DNA of 64,000 bases from Catenaria anguillulae PL171. Taxonomy: Eukaryota; Blastocladiomycota; Blastocladiomycetes; Blastocladiales; Catenariaceae. Under the pieces are notes generated by a model. It had not been told where the DNA came from. It was given only the letters and a program-made list of their open reading frames with translations, and ran no database searches. Each line of letters opens with the position of its first letter. Positions within the stretch are counted from its first letter, which is position 1. The stretch lies in the NCBI GenBank assembly GCA_002102555.1, contig MCFL01000028.1:268275-332274 (forward strand), read 5' to 3'. Shown in pieces: positions 58,133 through 64,000 of this stretch. Position numbers and translations under genes: made by a program.

Positions 58133-61121
58133 ATGAGTAAGCGCAGCCACCAAGACGACGCCGACGACCTGCCCCTCCAACCAGCAGGTATGCCCTCGCC
58201 AACCGTCGGTAACGGCAACACGCCCGCCGCCGCCGCGCCAGGAGCTGGCCACCTGGCCACCTTGCAAGCCGCGCTCGGCGACCGGCCGGCGCCGCGCAAG
58301 CGCTCCAACCCCGGACCTCGGCCAGACCTTGCCTCTTTGCTCCCAACGCTGCCAGCGTCCCCCGCGCTACCCTTGGGCGGCCAAATCGGCGGCGCTCTTG
58401 GCTCGCCATCCATCACGTCCCCGGCATTCTGTCCCCCAGCCATCCGCATCAGCAGCAACAGCACGCTTGGGGCCCAGTCACGGCCAACTTGGTCGATTCC
58501 TTGACAAACTCGACCGCCAACCTTTCCGTGCGGTCACGTGGGTCATCCATGTCCAATGGTGTCCCGCCATTCCTCGGCCACCATGTTCCATCACCTGCCG
58601 ACCTTTCGCGTGCCCTATCCCAACTGCCACAGTACCATCAGGACCAGCAACCATTGCAGCAGCCCATGCCTTTGCAAATGCAGTTCAACCCCGCGCCGCC
58701 CTCGCATCAGCATCAGCAGATTTCGCCTCAGCCGTTTGACTTTGTGCAGCAACAGTTCTTTGGCGCAAATGGAAATGCGACCGACAATGGTAACCAGCTG
58801 ACGATTGATACACATGCAGCGTCCCAGTACACTGGTCCCTCGTCGTTTACCGCGCCGCATTTGCGTGGTTTGAGTGGAAACTCGGCTGCCAGTCCAACCA
58901 CGGCTGGGTTCGTTCACTTTCCTCTTCATTTCTTGCGTCAATCGTAGCGCAACAGCTCATTTTCGTCTTTGGTCGTCGCTTACCATCACACAGCACCCCC
59001 GAATCGCTCACGGCCGCTGCGACACCCACCTCGGCAACCACGCCAACTCTTCCACACCTCTCTGGTGGCGAAACCCTGCCTTCGGGCGCCTCGTCTGCCG
59101 GTTCCAACAACGGTGGCTCATCCTCGTCCGTCTCTGTCCCAAAGCGCCGCCCACGTGCTACCCCAGACCAGCTCAAAATCCTCGAAGAAACGTTTTTGCA
59201 AACCACCTCGCCCAACGCCCAATTGCGTGCCGACCTTGCCAACCGGCTGTCCATGACGGAACGCTCGGTACAAATCTGGTTCCAAAACAAGCGCGCAAAG
59301 GTCAAGAATGCGCAGCGCAAGTCGCAGCAAGAGATCCAGGAGACGGCTGCGAGAGCGCAAATGGCCGCCGCGTACGGCGTGGCAGCCATGGGCGGTCCTG
59401 GCGCTGCCGCGGCCATGGGATGGCCCGCAGCCAATGGCGGTGCAAGTCCCATGGGTAGTCCCTTTGTTCATGCACCGGGCATTGCATCGCCTGCAGGTGC
59501 TTTGGATGCATCCGCGGGAATGGCCGGGCCCATGGAATTGCTTGGGTCATACCTGTTTTCCGTGGATTCATTGACGGTTGGCACATGGCGGCGCGCTGCG
59601 CAGTACTCTGCCAGATCGCTCTTCTGCGCTTACGCCCTTTCGCACCAGCTCTTCACCTGGACCATCACCGACAACAACTACACGTTCAAGATGGAAATGC
59701 CCTTCCAGAATGTTTCGCAGCTTGTCATGCAATGCGTTCCTCCGCCGCCACCGCCCACGCCGCCCAGCGTGCCCGTGAGTCCGACGACGGAGGGCATGGC
59801 CGCACAAGTTGCTGCGGCTGCCGCCGCGCAATCACAGCCGCAGGCCGAGCTAGTGATTACGCTGACGCAGGCGCCCATGTTTTGGATGCAGGTCGACACG
59901 CCCACGGGCAAGCTGTGGACACAGTGCAACGACTTTACGGAAAACAGGCAGGCCGACACACATCTCGTGCACAAGTTGCGTGGCCCTCCCGATGCCCTGC
60001 GTGCGCAAGTGGCCAATCTTGTGAGCTCGGACGCAGCGTTGCGCGAGCGCACCACGGTCGAGGACCCGAACCGGCCGGGGACCATGTACTCTGGCGACCA
60101 AGCGCTGCAGGTCTTGCCGACGCTCTTGCCGCAAGGGATTGCGCCGGCGGCTGCTGGTCAGCTACAGCAACAACCCCAGCAACCCCAACAGCAGGGGCCG
60201 CAAGCCATTGCCGCGCGTCCTCCCGGTGTACCCCAACACGCGCAGCACCCGGCCGTGCGCACACTTGTCAACCGCCCTCGCCGGTCTGCATCCGCACCCA
60301 TGCCGCCAAGTTTCCGGTCGTCGCCATCGGCCCCGAGCCCGCTAGGCGGGCCTGCTCTCATGCCTGGTCTCGAGCACTTGTCTCAGCAACAACAGCAGCA
60401 GCAAATGCAACTCCAACAGCCGTTCCAGCACCACCAGCAAGCCGGTGTGTTGCAGCAGGACCAGCGCACGTTCACGGCCCCGCACTTGCGCAACCAGTCG
60501 CAGCCCAACCAATACATGGCCGGCGCAACCGACCCATCCGTATTCCAGGTGCCTGCCAATGCCCCGCCCATGCCAAACGCATCGCTGGCCATGGCTTCGC
60601 CATACAACATGATGGACCTTTCTCAGCTGTCGGCCACCTCGGCATCCGCGCCCTCATCGCAGCAAGACTTTTCGTCGTCTTCGGCCTCTGTTTCCGCATC
60701 CGCCTCACCCATGGTTGCGACCAACCGGCCCGGCCGCAGCAACTCGGATCCCGCGCATGTCAATATGGCGGCCATCAACCCGCCGCCGCCAATTCCCATG
60801 CCCCCCGCGAGCGGCGACCTGTTTGGCGACGTGTTTGGGTTGTCAACGCCCATGGACCATTCGCAGCTCACCATGTATAGTTTTGGCAATCCGGCCGCGG
60901 CGGAGGGGTGTGATCCCAATCATGGTGGCGGCCAGCACCAGCACCAGCATCAGGCTCAGCCCATGATGATGATGCCGCAACATCAGCAGTCGCAGGACCA
61001 CCACAACCACCAGCAACAGCAGCAGACGAGCCAAGGGCAGCAGCATCAACAACCGCAACAGCAGCAACAATCGTCGTCGGCCGAGTTTGACATGCTCATG
61101 TCATCACTCGTCAACGTTTAA
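58133..61121 (+). CDS. Homeodomain transcription factor, Gln-rich
   Basis: Exons 58133-58907 and 58994-61121 (intron 86 nt, GTTCGT...CACAG) plus one lost base near 58450 give 967 residues. The homeodomain (about 59139-59320) has basic KRRPRATPDQLKILEETF and recognition helix RSVQIWFQNKRAKVKN; Gln50 in WFQNKR is typical. Downstream, LFSVDSLTVGTWRRAA, FTWTITDNNYTFKMEMPF and a further beta-rich piece (ELVITLTQAPMFWMQV) form the conserved second domain seen in fungal homeodomain regulators. The rest is Gln/Ala/Pro-rich, with polyQ runs near 60380-60400 and 61010-61075, suitable for activation. Stop at 61119-61121. It is followed by a T-rich 3' region. Target genes cannot be inferred. Confidence 0.88.
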
Positions 61122-61793
61122 TACTTGTGTTTGTTTCCGTGTTCTTCGTTTTTTTTTTTTCATGCCTGTTCCATATTTTTGGTTTTCTCTTCCTTCCAAT
61201 GTGCCTTGGACGTCCGATGGCCTGCGTCCTTCCACTGATTCGTGTGTATGCTTGTATGCTTGTGCCTTTGCCGGCCGACCCCCCTGTGTGGTGTAATTTT
61301 CCGTCTTGTATTTCCTTGTTCCTCTCCCCACTATCTATTTGCGGCCGTTGCCGGTATGGACCAACGTCAAGTGTTGAATTCTTGCTTTGTTTTCCTTTGA
61401 ATTTTTTGGACGTGTTCTTGTTTTTCTTACATTTGCTTCTCTGACCTGTCTGGTTGTTTCCATATACACATGAATTTGAAGATCAACACTTGTGCACATT
61501 GTGGTCACTCGCCCATGTGCGATCTGGGCAGGAGGCGAGCAACATCGCACAGCACAAGTGTGCGAACAGTGCAAACAGAACCCATTCCACAGGTCGTAGT
61601 TGTCATCAGAGACACTTAGCATACTGGCATTGAGAGCTTGTAGTTGGTGAGTCAACCTGAGGGGTGAATTCACATGCCGGTAAGACAATACTCTCACACA
61701 ACTTGTGCACATCGTGGACCAAGAGCAACAGCCTCGTCCTTAGCCGCACCGTTCGCAGTACTGCAATCGAATGAATCGAGAAATGAGAGCGAA
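61122..61793. other. Intergenic region
   Basis: Strongly T-rich 3' region of the homeodomain gene (T-run near 61150), then ~300 bp without motifs before the transporter start. Confidence 0.4.
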
Positions 61794-64000
61794 ATGCCAA
61801 TGTCCAACACATTGCCGAATCCTTTACCACCACCAGGAACCCCTCATACAACCCAACCCCGGGCACCCACCACCGGAAACACCATGTCCCGATCACGCAC
61901 TATTCCGACCATTTCCTTCATCGGACCGGCCCATTGCTCTCAGTCACGAACCCATCCTACTTGACTGACGAGCTCGACCATGTTGAAGCCTATCAGCTCT
62001 ACATTGAGCACAAGTTTCAGACGCCGCGACAGACGCCGCGGACCCGTTCGGGTCGTATTGTGGAGGTTCTCGGGGTCGGGCACGTTCCCCGTAGTTCGGC
62101 ATCCACGTCATCCATTCATCATGTTCTCGCGGATGATGGCGTGCAACCAGACGCCGCGAATAGAAGAGACAGCTTGGCACCACCTACGGCTTGCGATGTC
62201 AATAGACATGCGGCGCCCGGATCGAGGCTCAGCAGCTCATCGTCGAGCAGCATCAGCGACGCAGAGTCGGTTCGCGCCGGCGGCAAGCCAGCTGGTACTC
62301 TGGGCCGGTCAGGAGGATCAGGGATTCCAACACTCCGTCGATATGTGTGTGCACTGACGGCTGCGATTGGGTTCCTAAGTTATGGCTACCACCTCGGCGA
62401 GTTGAACAATGTTTCCAAGCTTCTTACCTGTCAAGCCTCAGATACACCGACACTATCCCAGCCATATCTCCTTTTCCAGCTCTCGCCATGTATTCCAATG
62501 TCGACGTTTGCCTTATCCACAGCCAACGCGCTCATTCCCATCGCTGGTGCATTTGGCGCCCTGTTCGGAGGCTATCTTGCACAGCGCATAGGCCGCATCA
62601 AAACCATGTCTCTGTTTGCCATCATTGGCGCCTGTGCACCCATTCTCATGACCCTGGCCACGGAACGGTTCATGTTCCTTATCGGCCGTAGTCTTGCGGG
62701 ACTCGCTGCCGGTGGGCATGCCACGTCGGTCCCGATCTACATTGCAGAAATGGCTCACCCACGGCGCCGGTCCCTGTTTGGTGTGTTCTCGCCCGTTGCG
62801 CTGTCATTTGGGCTGGCGCTTGCGAGTTTGACGGGGTTTTTCTGGAGCAAAAGCGTGGCCGACTGGCGAAACATCTTTGGTGTTGCTTTGTTTCCACCCG
62901 TCATTCAGGCCGTGTTGCTGAGCACCGTGTGTATTGAATCGCCGCAGTGGTTTGCGTCAGTCAAGTATGGCGCGCGTGCTCGGAGCAGGTCCATTTTGGC
63001 GCTGAAGAAGATCAAGTCGTCGCCGTCCCCACCGCCGCCGCAAATGGAGATTTCGAGACCGATTCGCTTGGGTGCTGCGGGCACGGGCAGTTTGGCAAAG
63101 CTCTTGTCGGACTCGAGCAACAATCTCATGCCAATCAAGACGCAAATCATTGTGTCGGCGGCCGAGAGCAATAGTCCGACAAGAGCAGGCGAGCCGCAGC
63201 TGATGCAGCGAGACGAGCACAATTCACAATCAAATTTGGCAACTAGTGAAAGTCCACCAACGGATGTTCCCATTTCTGAGCCCGAGCCGCCGCGTCCAGT
63301 GACGCTGCGCAAGTTTGTCACTGAAGAGGAGTATCGCCGCCCGGCGCTCATATTGGCATTTGCACACTCCGCTTCGCAACTCAGTGGCGTCAATGTATAC
63401 TTTGGTACGTTGTTTCTACCTTAAATTTTTCAGTGATAATGTGGTTCACCGACAAACGCATGCTCTGATTCTGATTCTGTCCAGTGTACTCGGTGAGCAT
63501 TCTTTCAAACGTCATGTCCTTTGACCAAGCCAACCTCTTTTATCTGGGTTTCGCCTTCTCCAACATTCTGCTGAGCTCGCTTCCCGGCTACCTCAGCGAG
63601 CGCTTCGGCCGCCGAAAGCTCTTGCTGGTCTCCATGCTTGGCATGGCCACGTCGGCCGTGATCCTCACGCTCTCGGTTGTTTTTCAACTCCCAGCGCTGT
63701 CCATGGCCATGTTTATTTCGGCCATCACCATGTTCCAATGCGGGCTTGCCAGCGTTCCACTCATTCTCATTTGCGAGCTGGTGGAACCGAAAGCCGTCGG
63801 GGCAGCGAGCTCGCTTGCGCAAGTGGTGAGCACATGTGCATCCACTCTGGCGCTGTTTGTGTTCCCACTTGCGCTCGAGATGTGGGGAGCGACAACGTTT
63901 TTGCTTTTTACGGGTTGCCTGCTGTTTTCAGGAGCGGCATTGTGGTGGCTGTTGCCCGAGACAATGGGCAAGTCGTTGGATGAAGTCATGGTGGAGCTAA
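61794..64000 (+). CDS. MFS sugar transporter (SLC2-like), 3' end beyond right edge
   Basis: Exons 61794-63404 and 63485-64000+ (intron 80 nt, GTACGT...TCCAG). One base is inferred lost near 61930, joining MPMSNTLPNPLPPPGTPHTT to NPSYLTDELDHVEAY. A ~180-residue Ser-rich cytosolic N-terminus precedes TM1 (ALTAAIGFLSYGYHLGELNN). Diagnostic motifs include GGYLAQRIGRIKT, PIYIAEMAHPRRR after TM4, ESPQWF after TM6, FAHSASQLSGVNVYF in TM7, GYLSERFGRRKLLL after TM8 and PETMGKSLDEV after TM12. The QLSGVN motif is the sugar-contacting QQxSGxN equivalent. The central loop is unusually long (~120 residues, Ser/Pro-rich, about 63000-63300). Probably a hexose uniporter or sensor-like transporter. Only the last few codons are missing. 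Confidence 0.85.

Overview
This is a eukaryotic nuclear segment: intron-bearing, gene-dense, with GC-rich coding sequence, short GT-AG introns (mostly 50-115 nt), Gln/Ala/Ser/Pro-rich proteins and long pyrimidine-rich leaders. The gene content points to a flagellate (zoosporic) fungus, most likely Blastocladiomycota or a related chytrid lineage. Fungal-type genes (Spo7, Sen15, a Pho85/CDK5-type kinase with a PCTAIRE helix, a fungal homeodomain factor) sit beside genes normally tied to cilia and flagella (a CatSper-like cation channel, an androglobin relative, a very large ASH-domain protein) and beside a minimal cortactin, which yeasts and moulds lack. The lineage call is inference; no rRNA or ITS is present.

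Layout: 0-2.1 kb, U1A/U2B''-like snRNP protein (-) and Spo7 (+). 4.1-7.8 kb, a long low-complexity Gln/Ser protein (+). 7.8-10.4 kb, a gene-poor stretch with a 194-bp-period tandem duplication and tRNA-like scraps. 10.4-20.8 kb, tRNA-splicing endonuclease subunit Sen15 (+), a CatSper-like channel (-) arranged head to head with an androglobin-like gene (+), then a possible axonemal protein (-). 21.7-26.8 kb, alpha-tubulin (+) and importin-11/Kap120 (+). 27.4-31.9 kb, a UBL-AN1 zinc-finger protein (-), an unrecognised membrane protein (+), a one-repeat cortactin (-) and MGST3 (-). 33.1-41.9 kb, a RanBP2-type zinc finger/RS protein (+), an MTFR1-like polyproline protein (-), a CDK5/Pho85-type kinase (+) and COG1 (+). 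42-53.9 kb, an Mpv17/PXMP2-like protein (-) and a ~3,400-residue ASH-domain protein (-). 53.9-58.1 kb, no gene seen. 58.1-64 kb, a homeodomain transcription factor (+) and an MFS sugar transporter (+, running off the right edge).

Two points stand out. First, the androglobin-like gene keeps the N-terminal calpain-like part, the post-globin beta-rich part and the C-terminal coiled coil of animal androglobin, but I cannot find the globin/IQ segment. It shares a ~400-bp divergent promoter with the CatSper-like channel, so two genes known from animal sperm flagella are physically linked in a fungus. Second, many genes are interrupted by apparent one-base losses, most often in GG/CC runs. Adding the lost bases back brings several genes to a whole number of codons, and alpha-tubulin to its canonical 450 residues. 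I read these as sequencing or assembly errors, not pseudogenes, and flag them gene by gene.
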